Assembly: GCF_019219065.1 (NCBI RefSeq)
Contig: NZ_JAHUWK010000012.1
Span: 62,001-126,000 of the forward strand
Length of the DNA stretch: 64,000 nt
Direction of reading: 5' to 3'
Origin: Duganella sp. sic0402
GTDB taxonomy: Bacteria; Pseudomonadota; Gammaproteobacteria; Burkholderiales; Burkholderiaceae_D
The position numbers and the translations under genes are program-made. The notes under the pieces are model-generated. The model saw only the letters and a list, made by a program, of their open reading frames with translations, was not told the origin of the DNA and did not search any database. Below, piece by piece: positions 46,102 to 54,807 of this stretch. Numbering within the stretch: the first letter of the stretch is position 1; each line of letters opens with the position of its first letter.

Positions 46102-46221
46102 CGGCAGCTCCTCAGGCGCGCAGGTAATGACGCTAGGTAATAACGATATCGGATAAGCTTCGTTTTCTAAATAAGGATGGCGGCATAGACTGTATCGCAC
46201 ATTATTGTCGGGGTATGTGCG

Positions 46222-47091
46222 ATGGCTGCTGTTTTGCAGGAGACTTTTCAGCTTGCGTTGTTTGATGCGCCGCTCGGCGCCGAGATTCTGGGCCTGGACC
46301 TGGATCGCCCGCTGCCGCAGCGCGACTTTCAACGCCTGCACAAGGCGCACCTGGATCACCATCTGCTGGTGTTCCGCAACCAGCGTATCACGCCGCAGCA
46401 GCAGGTGGATTTCAGCCGCCGTTTCGGCCCGCTGCAAATTCATGTGCTGCGCAATTTCCAGCTGCCTTCCCATCCGGAAGTGCTGATCATCTCCAACATC
46501 ATCGAGGACGGCCAGCCGGTCGGACTTGGCGATGCCGGTCACTTCTGGCATTCCGACCTTTCCTACAAAGAGACGCCCAGCCTCGGTTCGATGCTGCACG
46601 CGCAGGAGCTGCCGTCCGAAGGCGGCGATACGCTGTTCGCCAATATGCACCTGGCCTACGATACGCTGCCCGCCGCCTTGCGCAACGCCGTGCAGGGCGC
46701 GCGCGCCGAGCATAGCTATCTGGCGCAATACGATGAGCTGCGCCGCCGCAGTCCGTTCCGCCCGGCGCTGACGCAGGCGCAGATCGACGAGGTCAAGCCG
46801 GTGCAGCATCCGGTGGTGCGTACGCATCCGGAAACCGGCCGCAAGGCGCTGTTCGTCAGCGAGCATTTCACTACCCGTATCGTTGGCCTGCCCGAAGACG
46901 AAAGCCGCGCGCTGCTGAATGAGCTGTTTGCGCACAGCGTCAAGCCGGAGCATGTGTACCGCCACCAGTGGGCGCCGCATGACCTGGTGTTCTGGGATAA
47001 CCGTTCGCTGATGCATCTGGCGGCGGGTACGCCGGCGCATCTGCGCCGCAAGCTGTATCGCACTACCATCGAAGGCGATGTGCCTTTCTAA
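46222..47091 (+). CDS. TauD/TfdA-family 2-oxoglutarate dioxygenase
   Basis: The 289-aa Fe(II)/2-oxoglutarate enzyme has HSD in GHFWHSDLSYKETPS (about 107-121) and the distal His in RSLMHLAAGTP (about 261-271), giving the 2-His-1-carboxylate triad. The oxoglutarate-binding Arg lies in RRKLYRTTIEGD (about 275-286). Such enzymes oxidise taurine, other sulfonates or 2,4-D-like compounds. It lies 15 bp before an SsuA/TauA-type binding-protein gene, so sulfonate use as a sulfur source is the likeliest role. Confidence 0.88.
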   Translation: MAAVLQETFQLALFDAPLGAEILGLDLDRPLPQRDFQRLHKAHLDHHLLVFRNQRITPQQQVDFSRRFGPLQIHVLRNFQLPSHPEVLIISNIIEDGQPVGLGDAGHFWHSDLSYKETPSLGSMLHAQELPSEGGDTLFANMHLAYDTLPAALRNAVQGARAEHSYLAQYDELRRRSPFRPALTQAQIDEVKPVQHPVVRTHPETGRKALFVSEHFTTRIVGLPEDESRALLNELFAHSVKPEHVYRHQWAPHDLVFWDNRSLMHLAAGTPAHLRRKLYRTTIEGDVPF

Positions 47092-47106
47092 CTTACGAGG
47101 ATAACC

Positions 47107-48102
47107 ATGTTCAGACTGACCGCCGCCGTTCTCGCCATGAGTTTGGCCTTTGCCGCACCGGCGCAGGCCGAGGGCCGCCTCCGCATCGCCGAGCAGTTCG
47201 GCGTGGTGTACCTGCTGCTGAATGTCGCGCAGGATCAGCAACTGATTGAAAAGCAGGGCAAGAAGCTCGGTGTCGATATCACGGTCGAGCGCTTGCAGCT
47301 GTCCGGCGGCTCGGCGGTCAACGATGCGCTGCTGTCGGGCGCCATCGATATTGCCGGTGCTGGCGTTGGCCCGCTGCTGACCATCTGGGACCGTACCAAT
47401 GGCAAGCAGAATGTGAAAGGCGTGGCCTCGCTGGGCAGCTTCCCCTACTACCTGGTGAGCACCAATCCGAAAGTGAAGTCGATCGCGGACCTGAGCGAGA
47501 AGGACAGGATTGCGCTGCCTGCGGTAACGGTGTCGGTGCAGTCGCGCATCCTGCAATATGCGGCGGCCAAGCAGTGGGGCGACAAGGAGTACGCGCGGCT
47601 GGATAAATTCACGCAGACCTTGCCGCATCCGGATGCGGCGGCGGCCATCATCGCCGGCGGCACGGAGATCAACGGCCACTTCGGCAATCCGCCCTTCCAG
47701 GAGCAGGAGCTGGCCGGTAATCCGAAAGCGCGCATCATCCTGAATTCCTACGATGTACTGGGCGGCCCAAGTTCGGCCACCGTGCTGTATGCGACCGAGA
47801 AGTTCCGCAACGAGAATCCGAAGACCTATCGTGCCTTTACCGCCGCGCTGGCGGAAGCGGCGCAGTACATTGCAAAGAATCCGGAAGGCGCGGCCGATAC
47901 CTATCTGCGCGTCAGCAAGGCCAAGGTGGACCGCGAGCTGCTGCTGAAAATCATCAAGAATCCGCAGGTGAATTTCAGCGTGGCGCCGCAGAATACCTAT
48001 GGCCTGGCGCAGTTCCTGTACCGCGTTGGCGCGATCAAGAAGCAGCCGGCCAGCTGGCGCGATTACTTCTTTGAAGATCCAGTGATCGAGCAGGGATCAT
48101 GA
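47107..48102 (+). CDS. ABC transporter substrate-binding protein (SsuA/TauA type)
   Basis: The 331-aa protein has a cleavable signal peptide (about 1-21, AFAAPAQA). The NMT1/SsuA fold is visible from LRIAEQFGVVYLLLNVAQDQ (about 25-44), GGSAVNDALLSGAIDIAGAG (about 69-88) and LPHPDAAAAIIAGGTEINGH (about 177-196). It is the first gene of a binding protein-ATPase-permease trio. Its last codons overlap the ATPase start (ATGA), so translation is coupled. The ligand is probably a sulfonate, inferred from the dioxygenase upstream. Confidence 0.88.
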   Translation: MFRLTAAVLAMSLAFAAPAQAEGRLRIAEQFGVVYLLLNVAQDQQLIEKQGKKLGVDITVERLQLSGGSAVNDALLSGAIDIAGAGVGPLLTIWDRTNGKQNVKGVASLGSFPYYLVSTNPKVKSIADLSEKDRIALPAVTVSVQSRILQYAAAKQWGDKEYARLDKFTQTLPHPDAAAAIIAGGTEINGHFGNPPFQEQELAGNPKARIILNSYDVLGGPSSATVLYATEKFRNENPKTYRAFTAALAEAAQYIAKNPEGAADTYLRVSKAKVDRELLLKIIKNPQVNFSVAPQNTYGLAQFLYRVGAIKKQPASWRDYFFEDPVIEQGS

Positions 48103-48968
48103 GTTTGCAGAGCATCAGTCCCACTGGCGGCATCCAGCCGCTGCTGCGTGCCGAGGGCGTGAGCCTGGAGTATGGCGGCACGCGCGCCACGCATGATGTC
48201 AGCTTTGATGTATATCGCGGCGACCGCTTTGTGCTGCTGGGGCCTTCGGGCTGCGGCAAGTCGTCGTTGCTGAAGGCTGCGGCGGGGTTTCTGACGCCGG
48301 CGGCAGGCAGTATCGCGGTGAACGGCGCGCCGGTGCAAGGACCGGGGCCGGACCGCATTGTGGTGTTTCAGGAGTTTGATCAGCTGCCGCCGTGGAAGAC
48401 GGTCAAGGAGAACGTCATGTTCCCGCTGCTGATGGCCAAGCGCGTCAGCCGCCATCAGGCGGAGGAGCGGGCGCTGCACTGGATTGCCAAGGTGGGACTG
48501 GCTGGCTTTGAAAACGCGCATCCGCATACACTGTCCGGCGGCATGAAGCAGCGCGTGGCTATTGCGCGCGCGCTGGCGATGCAGCCGGAGATTTTGTTGA
48601 TGGATGAGCCGTTTGCGGCGCTGGATGCGCTGACGCGGCGCAAGATGCAGGAGGAGTTGGGGCGCTTGTGGGAGGAGTTGCGTTTTACCTTGTTGTTTGT
48701 GACGCATTCGATTGAGGAGGCGCTGGTGGTGGGGAATCGCATACTGTTGTTGTCGCCGCATCCGGGGCAGGTACGGGCAGAATTGAATAGTCATCAGTTT
48801 GATTTGGCCAGTGCGGGAAGCGCGGAGTTTCAGGCTGCTACGCAGCGCATACATGGGCTGCTGTTTGGCGCTGCCGCCGCCGTCGCACCCGCACAAGCGG
48901 TCTCCCATGCTACGCATGCCGGCCAGCGTTCCATGGGTTCCGGCTTGCGCCGGAATGACGGGGTATGA
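48099..48968 (+). CDS. ABC transporter ATP-binding protein (SsuB/TauB type) with repeat-derived tail
   Basis: The 289-aa ATPase has Walker A LLGPSGCGKSSLLKAAAGFL (about 47-66), signature [20 protein letters not shown] (about 146-165), Walker B ILLMDEPFAALDALTRRKMQ (about 166-185) and the switch His (LFVTHSIEE). Normal homology ends near residue 255. The last about 30 codons include a palindromic intergenic-type repeat (48938-48955), giving a tail ending GSGLRRNDGV, a known translation product of REP-like repeats. The stop overlaps the permease start. Confidence 0.9.
   Translation: MSLQSISPTGGIQPLLRAEGVSLEYGGTRATHDVSFDVYRGDRFVLLGPSGCGKSSLLKAAAGFLTPAAGSIAVNGAPVQGPGPDRIVVFQEFDQLPPWKTVKENVMFPLLMAKRVSRHQAEERALHWIAKVGLAGFENAHPHTLSGGMKQRVAIARALAMQPEILLMDEPFAALDALTRRKMQEELGRLWEELRFTLLFVTHSIEEALVVGNRILLLSPHPGQVRAELNSHQFDLASAGSAEFQAATQRIHGLLFGAAAAVAPAQAVSHATHAGQRSMGSGLRRNDGV
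48931..48962. repeat. REP-like palindromic repeat inside the 3' end of the ABC ATPase gene
   Basis: TTCCGGC (48938-48944) and GCCGGAA (48949-48955) form a perfect 7-bp stem around TTGC, in the context CCATGGG...TGACGGG. This is the form of dispersed repeats common in proteobacterial genomes. No second full copy was noticed in this window. Confidence 0.65.
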
Positions 48969-49837
48969 GTCTGGTCCTTGATCCGCCGATCCGGCAGGAG
49001 CGCGAATATACGGTCGCGCCGCCAACCTTGCGCGCTGCCGATCCGCTGCCGCCGCTGGCCCGCCGCGCCTGGCAGCAATCCTGGCTACGCAAGTCGCTGC
49101 TCCTGCTCCTGCTGGCCATCGCCTGGGAAGCCATCGCCCGCTATCAAGCCAACGACCTGCTGCTGCCGACCTTCCTGCAAACCGCGCAAGCCTTTGTTGA
49201 CGGTATCGTCACTGGCGAACTGCTCGACCGCATGCGCGTCTCACTGACCGTCCTGCTGCAAGGCTACACGCTAGGCATCATCGCCGCCTTCGCATTGACC
49301 GCGCTGGCCGCCTCCACCCGCATCGGCCGCGACCTGCTGGAAACGCTGACCGCGATGTTCAACCCGCTACCCGCGATTGCCCTGCTGCCGCTGGCGCTGC
49401 TGTGGTTCGGACTCGGCCGAGGCAGCCTGCTGTTCGTCATCGTGCACGCCGTGCTGTGGCCGCTCGCGCTGGGCGCCTACGCCGGCTTCCAGTCCGTGCC
49501 CGAAACGCTGCGCATGGCTGGCCGCAACTACGGTCTGAATGGACTACGCTTGGTCCTGCACATTCTCGTGCCGGCCGCGCTGCCGTCCATCCTGTCCGGC
49601 CTGAAGATTGGCTGGGCCTTTGCCTGGCGCACGCTGATTGCCGCTGAACTGGTGTTCGGCACCACGGCAGGGCAGGGCGGCCTGGGCTGGTACATCTTCC
49701 AGAACCGCAATGAGCTATATACCGACAAGGTATTCGCCGGCCTGGCCGCCGTCATCCTCATCGGCTTGCTGGTGGAAAACGTCGTATTCCGTCCACTGGA
49801 AACGTTGACTGTGCGACGCTGGGGCATGCAACGCTAG
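48965..49837 (+). CDS. ABC transporter permease (SsuC/TauC type)
   Basis: The 290-aa permease has about six membrane helices after a cytoplasmic N-terminus of about 40 residues. The EAA-type loop for ATPase contact is seen in AYAGFQSVPETLRMAGRNYG (about 160-180), followed by LHILVPAALPSILSGLKIGW, the BPD_transp_1 signature. It overlaps the ATPase stop by four bases and completes the transporter. Confidence 0.9.
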   Translation: MSLVLDPPIRQEREYTVAPPTLRAADPLPPLARRAWQQSWLRKSLLLLLLAIAWEAIARYQANDLLLPTFLQTAQAFVDGIVTGELLDRMRVSLTVLLQGYTLGIIAAFALTALAASTRIGRDLLETLTAMFNPLPAIALLPLALLWFGLGRGSLLFVIVHAVLWPLALGAYAGFQSVPETLRMAGRNYGLNGLRLVLHILVPAALPSILSGLKIGWAFAWRTLIAAELVFGTTAGQGGLGWYIFQNRNELYTDKVFAGLAAVILIGLLVENVVFRPLETLTVRRWGMQR

Positions 49838-49882
49838 ACGCGGGGCTGGCAGAACCTGTCGGTTCTGACTTAGAATCTGCGC

Positions 49883-50524
49883 ATGCACACCAAAACCAAG
49901 CCGGCCATGCCCAATTTGCGTATCGTCGTCGTCAACACCGTCATCCATGACGAAGACGACGAAGCGCTGCATGCGCAGGCCGAGCGTGCGCGGGTGCTGC
50001 GCATCGGCTTGCTGGAGGCGGGATATGACATCATCGCCTCGCTGCCGCCGGATATGTATTTGCCGGAACGGATAGCCCAGCTGCAGCCGGACATGATTAT
50101 TGTCGATGCCGAATCGGACGCGCGCGATGTGCTGGAGCATGTGGTGATCGCCACCCGCGACGAGCGCCGCCCGATTGTCATGTTCACCGAAGACCAGGAC
50201 ACCGAGAGCATGGAAGCGGCGGTCGAAGCCGGCGTGTCGGCCTATGTGGTGGCCGGTTTGCAGGGCGAGCGCATCAAGCCGGTGCTGCAAGTGGCGCTGG
50301 CGCAGTTCAAGCGCGAGCAAAAGCTGCTGGATGAGCTGTCCGACACCAAGAGCAAGCTGGCCGAGCGCAAGGTCATCGAAAAGGCCAAGGGCTTGCTGAT
50401 GGAGCGCCAGCGCTTTACCGAAGAGCAGGCGTATCAAAAACTGCGCTCCATGGCCATGAGCAAAAACCTGAAACTCTCCGAAGTCGCCCAGCGCATCCTC
50501 GACGTGGAAGACCTGCTGGGCTAA
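49883..50524 (+). CDS. nasT: NasT-type ANTAR antitermination response regulator
   Basis: The 213-aa protein has an N-terminal receiver-like domain (about 12-135): LRIVVVNTVIHDEDDE, PDMIIVDAESDARDV with the Asp, and RPIVMFTEDQD. A linking coiled-coil helix leads to a C-terminal ANTAR RNA-binding domain (about 145-210): LAERKVIEKAKGLLMERQRF, then EEQAYQKLRSMAMSKNLKLS. ANTAR proteins bind paired hexaloop hairpins in leaders and prevent termination; such leaders precede nrtA and the nitrate transporter gene here. No NasS-type sensor gene is in the window. Confidence 0.93.
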   Translation: MHTKTKPAMPNLRIVVVNTVIHDEDDEALHAQAERARVLRIGLLEAGYDIIASLPPDMYLPERIAQLQPDMIIVDAESDARDVLEHVVIATRDERRPIVMFTEDQDTESMEAAVEAGVSAYVVAGLQGERIKPVLQVALAQFKREQKLLDELSDTKSKLAERKVIEKAKGLLMERQRFTEEQAYQKLRSMAMSKNLKLSEVAQRILDVEDLLG

Positions 50525-50551
50525 AAACGGGCTGCAACGCCACCCAAAATG

Positions 50552-50583
50552 ATGCACCGCGCAATTGCGGTGCATTTTTTTTG
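50552..50583 (+). terminator. Rho-independent terminator after nasT
   Basis: ATGCACCGC (50552-50560) pairs with GCGGTGCAT (50567-50575), followed by eight or more T residues. It separates nasT from the nrt unit. Confidence 0.9.
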
Positions 50584-50617
50584 TGCACCACGCTGCGCTT
50601 TCCCTCTGTAAACAGTC

Positions 50618-50633
50618 TGGCACGGACATTGCA
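50618..50633 (+). promoter_or_regulatory. Sigma-54 promoter of nrtABC
   Basis: TGGCAC-GGACA-TTGCA matches the -24/-12 consensus (GG and GC doublets correctly spaced). It indicates activation under nitrogen limitation, presumably by NtrC bound upstream. Confidence 0.88.
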
Positions 50634-50667
50634 TAGCTACAGGCAAGCGCAATGATGCGCGGATGCG

Positions 50668-50746
50668 CCTTGCCAACGGCGGTAAGGCCCACCAGACAAT
50701 GACGTCTACCGATCATGAATTCATTCGTGAGGTAGGCGTTTTTTTT
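50668..50746 (+). promoter_or_regulatory. ANTAR-responsive antiterminator leader of nrtA
   Basis: Hairpin P1 (50668-50687) has stem CCTTGCC/GGTAAGG and hexaloop AACGGC. Hairpin P2 (50694-50707) has stem AGAC/GTCT and hexaloop AATGAC. Both loops have the A1/G4 pattern recognised by ANTAR domains. The 3' arm of P2 is part of the terminator stem ACGTCTACC (50702-50710)/GGTAGGCGT (50731-50739), which is followed by a T run. P2 and terminator are therefore mutually exclusive, as in nasF-type and eut leaders. Confidence 0.88.
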
Positions 50747-50783
50747 GGCCCATAGTTATTGACGACTACCAGAAGGGATAACC

Positions 50784-52043
50784 ATGAAACACGAAGAACA
50801 AGCAGGGAACGAAGTGGATGTCACACGCAGAAAAATTATTCATGGTGCAGGTCTGGTAGCGGGAGGAAGCATGTTGGGTTTGGCAACAGGTGGTGTGTGG
50901 GCAGCGGGTTCGGACAAGCCGGAAAAGGAAGAAATCAAGATCGGCTTTATCCCGCTGACTGACTGCGCCTCTGTGGTCATGGCCTCGGTGCTGGGCTTCG
51001 ACAAGAAATACGGCGTCAAATTCGTGCTGAGCAAAGAGGCCTCGTGGGCCGGCGTGCGCGACAAGCTGGCCAATGGCGATCTGGATGCGGCCCATGTGCT
51101 GTATGGCCTGCTGTACGGTGTGCAGATGGGCATCGGCGGCCAGAAGAAAGACATGGCGGTGCTGATGAGCCTGAACAACAACGGCCAGGCGATCACGCTG
51201 TCGAAGAAAATCGCCGACAAGGGCGCGGTCGATGGCGCATCGCTGGCGAAGCTGATGCAGAGCGACAAACGCGAATACACTTTCGCACAGACCTTCCCGA
51301 CCGGCACCCACGCCATGTGGCTGTACTACTGGCTGGCCGCCAATGGCATCAATCCGATGAAGGATGCCAAGGTGATCACCGTGCCGCCGCCGCAGATGGT
51401 GGCGAATATGCGGGTCGGGAATATGGATGGCTTCTGCGTGGGTGAGCCGTGGGGCCACCGCGCCATCATGGACGGCGTCGGCATCACTGCCACCACTACG
51501 CAAGACATCTGGAAAGACCATCCGGAGAAGGTACTGGGCTCCACGCTGGAATTCGCCAGGAAGTATCCGAACACCTGCCGCGCGATGATGGCGGCGATCC
51601 TGGACGCGGGCAAATGGATCGACTCGTCACTGGCCAACAAGAACAAGATGGCCGAGGTCATCGCCGATAAATCCTACGTCAACACCAGCAAGGATGCGAT
51701 CGATCAGCGCATCATGGGCCGCTACCAGAATGGCCTGGGCAAGACCTGGGACGACGCCAACCACATGAAGTTCTACAACGACGGTGCGGTCAACTTCCCG
51801 TACCTGTCGGACGGCATGTGGTTCATGACCCAGCACCGCCGCTGGGGCCTGCTGAAGGACGATCCTGACTATCTGGCGGTGGCGACCTCGGTCAACCAGA
51901 TCGATTTGTACAAGGATGCGGCCACGATGACCAAAACGCCGGTGCCGAAGAGTCCTCTGCGTACGTCGAAACTGATGGATGGTTCCGTGTGGGACGGCAA
52001 GAACCCGAAAGCGTTCGCCGCCTCGTTCAAGATCAAAGCCTGA
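50784..52043 (+). CDS. nrtA: Nitrate ABC transporter substrate-binding protein
   Basis: The 419-aa NrtA/CmpA-type protein starts AAGGGATAACC-ATG. The N-terminus carries a twin-arginine signal (TRRKIIHGAGLVAGGSMLGL, about 14-33), so it is exported folded. The body has IKIGFIPLTDCASVVMASVL (about 51-70), a WAG motif in SKEASWAGVRDKLANGDLDA, FAQTFPTGTHAMWLYYWLAA (about 168-187) and MDGFCVGEPWGHRA (about 214-227), all characteristic of nitrate-binding NrtA rather than SsuA. The leader RNA and sigma-54 promoter control it. Confidence 0.93.
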   Translation: MKHEEQAGNEVDVTRRKIIHGAGLVAGGSMLGLATGGVWAAGSDKPEKEEIKIGFIPLTDCASVVMASVLGFDKKYGVKFVLSKEASWAGVRDKLANGDLDAAHVLYGLLYGVQMGIGGQKKDMAVLMSLNNNGQAITLSKKIADKGAVDGASLAKLMQSDKREYTFAQTFPTGTHAMWLYYWLAANGINPMKDAKVITVPPPQMVANMRVGNMDGFCVGEPWGHRAIMDGVGITATTTQDIWKDHPEKVLGSTLEFARKYPNTCRAMMAAILDAGKWIDSSLANKNKMAEVIADKSYVNTSKDAIDQRIMGRYQNGLGKTWDDANHMKFYNDGAVNFPYLSDGMWFMTQHRRWGLLKDDPDYLAVATSVNQIDLYKDAATMTKTPVPKSPLRTSKLMDGSVWDGKNPKAFAASFKIKA

Positions 52044-52058
52044 TGACAGGAGTTAGCC

Positions 52059-52970
52059 ATGAACGCCATGCTTCAACCTGATAGTGCTGAACCGGCGGCA
52101 GCTGCCGTGACCGAAAGTGCGGCGTCTTCCGCGCCGGTCCGCCGCCCACGCCGTCCGCTGGCCGCCAACACCACGGCGCGGGTGCGCCAGCAGGCTTCCG
52201 CCACCGCGCTGAAAATCATCGCGCCGCTGGTGGGCGCGGCCTTGCTGGTCGCCGTCTGGCAGCTGATCACTGTGAACAATGCGAGCTTCCCGACGCCGGC
52301 CGCCACGCTGGCAGAGGCCATCAAGATGTTTTCCGACCCGTTCTATCGCAACAGCCCGAACGACCAGGGCATAGGCTGGAATCTGCTGGCATCCTTGCAG
52401 CGCGTGGGCATCGGCTTCGGCCTGGCGGCGCTGGTGGGTATCCCGCTCGGTTTCATGATTGGCCGCGTGCAGTTCATCGGCGCCATGTTCGGGCCGATCA
52501 TCAGTCTGCTGAAACCGGTGTCGCCGCTGGCCTGGCTGCCGATTGGCCTGCTGGTATTCCAGTCCGCGAATCCGGCTGCGATCTGGTCGATCTTCATCTG
52601 CTCGATCTGGCCGATGATCATCAACACCGCCGTGGGCGTGCAGCGCGTGCCGCAAGATTATATGAACGTGGCGCGCGTGCTGAACCTCTCCGAATGGAAG
52701 GTGCTGACCAAGATCCTGTTGCCATCGGCGCTGCCTTACGTCCTGACCGGCGTACGCCTGTCGATCGGCACCGCGTGGCTGGTGATCGTCGCGGCAGAAA
52801 TGCTGACTGGCGGCGTGGGCATCGGCTTCTGGCTGTGGGACGAGTGGAACAACCTGAATGTCCCGCACATCATCATCGCCATCGTTTCGATAGGCCTGGT
52901 TGGTTTGCTGCTGGAGCAGGCGCTGATGGCATTGGCGCGCGCATTCACCTACGAACAAGTATCGAACTAA
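52059..52970 (+). CDS. nrtB: Nitrate ABC transporter permease
   Basis: The 303-aa inner-membrane permease has an N-terminal Ala/Arg-rich extension (about 1-45) followed by about six helices. WNLLASLQRVGIGFGLAALV (about 107-126), SLLKPVSPLAWLPIGLLVFQ (about 148-167) and QRVPQDYMNVARVLNLSEWK (about 194-213) are NrtB signatures; the last is the EAA loop. GACAGGAGTTAGCC precedes the ATG 15 bp after nrtA. Confidence 0.93.
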   Translation: MNAMLQPDSAEPAAAAVTESAASSAPVRRPRRPLAANTTARVRQQASATALKIIAPLVGAALLVAVWQLITVNNASFPTPAATLAEAIKMFSDPFYRNSPNDQGIGWNLLASLQRVGIGFGLAALVGIPLGFMIGRVQFIGAMFGPIISLLKPVSPLAWLPIGLLVFQSANPAAIWSIFICSIWPMIINTAVGVQRVPQDYMNVARVLNLSEWKVLTKILLPSALPYVLTGVRLSIGTAWLVIVAAEMLTGGVGIGFWLWDEWNNLNVPHIIIAIVSIGLVGLLLEQALMALARAFTYEQVSN

Positions 52971-52982
52971 GGAGCGGCAATC

Positions 52983-53789
52983 ATGGACGAATCCAAATTC
53001 ATCGATATCGAAGGCGTGGAGATGGTGTTCCACACCAAGAAGGGCGTTTTCCACGCGCTGCGCGAGATTGACCTGACTGTACGCAAGGGCGAATTCATCA
53101 CGCTGATCGGCCACTCGGGCTGCGGCAAATCGACCTTGCTCAATCTGATCGCGGGCCTGCTGAAACCAAGCGATGGCGTGCTGCTGTGCGCCAACCGCGA
53201 AATCGCCGGTCCGTCGCCGGAACGTTCGGTGGTGTTCCAGAATCACTCGCTGCTGCCATGGCTGACTTGCTACGAGAATATCTATCTCGGCGTGGAGCGG
53301 GTGTTTGGCAAGAGCGAATCCAGGCATCAGCTGCGTGAGCGCACCATGCAGGCGCTGGCGCTGGTTGGCCTGACACCTGCGGAGAACAAGCGGCCGAATG
53401 AAATCTCCGGCGGCATGAAGCAGCGCGTCGGCATTGCCCGCGCGCTGGCGATGGAGCCGAAAGTGCTGCTGATGGATGAACCGTTTGGCGCGCTGGACGC
53501 GCTGACCCGCGCGCACTTGCAGGACGAGCTGCTGAAAATCGTTGCCGCCACCAAGTCCACCGTGGTGATGGTGACGCACGACGTGGACGAGGCGGTGCTG
53601 CTGTCCGACCGCATCGTCATGATGACCAACGGCCCTGCGGCCACGATAGGCGAAATCGTCGACGTGCAGCTGGCGCGCCCGCGTGACCGGGTGATACTGG
53701 CGTCGGACCCGCAGTATATGGCGTACCGCACGGCGGTGCTGGAGTTCCTGTACCGTAAACAGGCGCATCCAGCGAAGGAAGCTGCGTAA
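52983..53789 (+). CDS. nrtC: Nitrate ABC transporter ATP-binding protein
   Basis: The 268-aa ATPase has Walker [21 protein letters not shown] (about 37-56), Q-loop [11 protein letters not shown], signature [20 protein letters not shown] (about 141-160), Walker [21 protein letters not shown] and switch His [11 protein letters not shown]. It is a single-domain protein like cyanobacterial NrtD, without the NrtA-like regulatory extension of cyanobacterial NrtC. The stop overlaps the next gene's start (TAATG). Confidence 0.92.
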   Translation: MDESKFIDIEGVEMVFHTKKGVFHALREIDLTVRKGEFITLIGHSGCGKSTLLNLIAGLLKPSDGVLLCANREIAGPSPERSVVFQNHSLLPWLTCYENIYLGVERVFGKSESRHQLRERTMQALALVGLTPAENKRPNEISGGMKQRVGIARALAMEPKVLLMDEPFGALDALTRAHLQDELLKIVAATKSTVVMVTHDVDEAVLLSDRIVMMTNGPAATIGEIVDVQLARPRDRVILASDPQYMAYRTAVLEFLYRKQAHPAKEAA

Positions 53790-54454
53790 TGGACATGTCG
53801 ACTGGCGGCCTCGCCCCCGCCGCCAGTAAACCGTTGTCCGGCGAAGTATTCAGCGCGCTGATTAATCTGTCGGGCCGCCGCCGCTTCACGTCGCAGCGCA
53901 TCGTGTTGTACGCGTTGCTCGCGTCGCAGGGGCAGGAGGGCAGCGCTGCGACGGCGCAGGAGGCGTTGTCGCTGTTCCGCGGCGCGCACAAGTCGCTGCT
54001 GAGCGAAGCGGATGGCTTGCCGGGCGTGTTCTGCCCGGAGCTGCGCGAAGCGTATTTCGGCAAGCTGGAGGGCGACAAGCAGATCGTCGCCTTTGCCGAC
54101 CTGGGTGAAAGCACGCTCAAGGCCATCGCCCAGGGCGCATCGCAGTCGGCCGAGCTGCTGGCGGAACTGGTGCGCATCACCACGCCGACGCTGGGCATCC
54201 TCAACGCCATCACCGGCATCTACGAGGAACAGGCCAAACAGAACGCGCGGCTGATGCGCAAGCAATTGCGCGGCGTGATTACGGATATCGACACCATCAA
54301 CCGCCAGGCGCGCATGGTGGCCTTCAACGCCCGTATCGTCGCCGCCCGCGCGGGCAATGCAGGCAAGGAGTTTTCGGTGGTGGCCGGCGTGCTGTCCAAT
54401 ATCACCGGCGAGATCGACGAAATGGTCGCCGCCGCGCTGGCTGCCGCCGGTTAG
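53789..54454 (+). CDS. Soluble P-box (PilJ/NarX-type) protein with a miniature chemoreceptor tip
   Basis: The 221-aa protein has no signal peptide or membrane helix. Residues 25-41 (INLSGRRRFTSQRIVLY) match the P-box of NarX/NarQ/PilJ sensors, where nitrate contacts a conserved Arg. The middle is helical. Residues about 170-205 (INRQARMVAFNARIVAARAG followed by NAGKEFSVVAGVLSNI) closely follow the chemoreceptor hairpin tip, but no HAMP or methylation helices exist. The gene is translationally coupled to nrtC, so a cytoplasmic nitrate/nitrite sensor is likely. Its 3' end overlaps the convergent neighbour by four bases. Confidence 0.75.
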   Translation: MDMSTGGLAPAASKPLSGEVFSALINLSGRRRFTSQRIVLYALLASQGQEGSAATAQEALSLFRGAHKSLLSEADGLPGVFCPELREAYFGKLEGDKQIVAFADLGESTLKAIAQGASQSAELLAELVRITTPTLGILNAITGIYEEQAKQNARLMRKQLRGVITDIDTINRQARMVAFNARIVAARAGNAGKEFSVVAGVLSNITGEIDEMVAAALAAAG

Positions 54455-54807
54455 TCCAGTTCTGCCAATCTGGCCTGCACCAGGTCGCGCAGAAGATTCC
54501 GGTCGATGTCCCAGTCGACCGGAATCTGGAAGCAGTTCTTGAAAACCACGAAAGGCGTCAGCCGCGCCTTGAAGTCATCCATGACAAACACGCTCCACGG
54601 CGACACCGTGAGGTGCTGCTTATATGCTGCCAATCCCATCACGTATTTGCCGTCGCGGTGAATGTGCGGCACTTTCCAGGCGAGCCTGGATTCCAGGCCG
54701 GGGAACTCCGCCAGCACGAAGTCCATGATAGCCTGGAGCGTCGCCGCTTTCTGCGCGTCGACCGAGGCCAGATAGGCGGCGATGGTGTCAAATTTGGCTG
54801 CGCTCAT
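54451..54807 (-). CDS. DUF1801 (YdhG/YjbR-like) protein
   Basis: The 118-aa protein belongs to the small DUF1801 family (YdhG-like fold). FDTIAAYLASVDAQKAATLQ, AWKVPHIHRDGKYVMGLAAY (about 43-62) and HLTVSPWSVFVMDDFKARL are typical. No catalytic function is established. Its ATG overlaps the hydrolase stop (ATGA), making it the last gene of a three-gene leftward unit. Confidence 0.82.
   Translation of the reverse strand: MSAAKFDTIAAYLASVDAQKAATLQAIMDFVLAEFPGLESRLAWKVPHIHRDGKYVMGLAAYKQHLTVSPWSVFVMDDFKARLTPFVVFKNCFQIPVDWDIDRNLLRDLVQARLAELD

Noticed and set aside
46102-47679. Upstream extension of the DUF2236 frame to 811 codons
   Set aside because: The extra part is antisense to the TauD-like and SsuA-like genes; a proper ribosome site exists at 46101.
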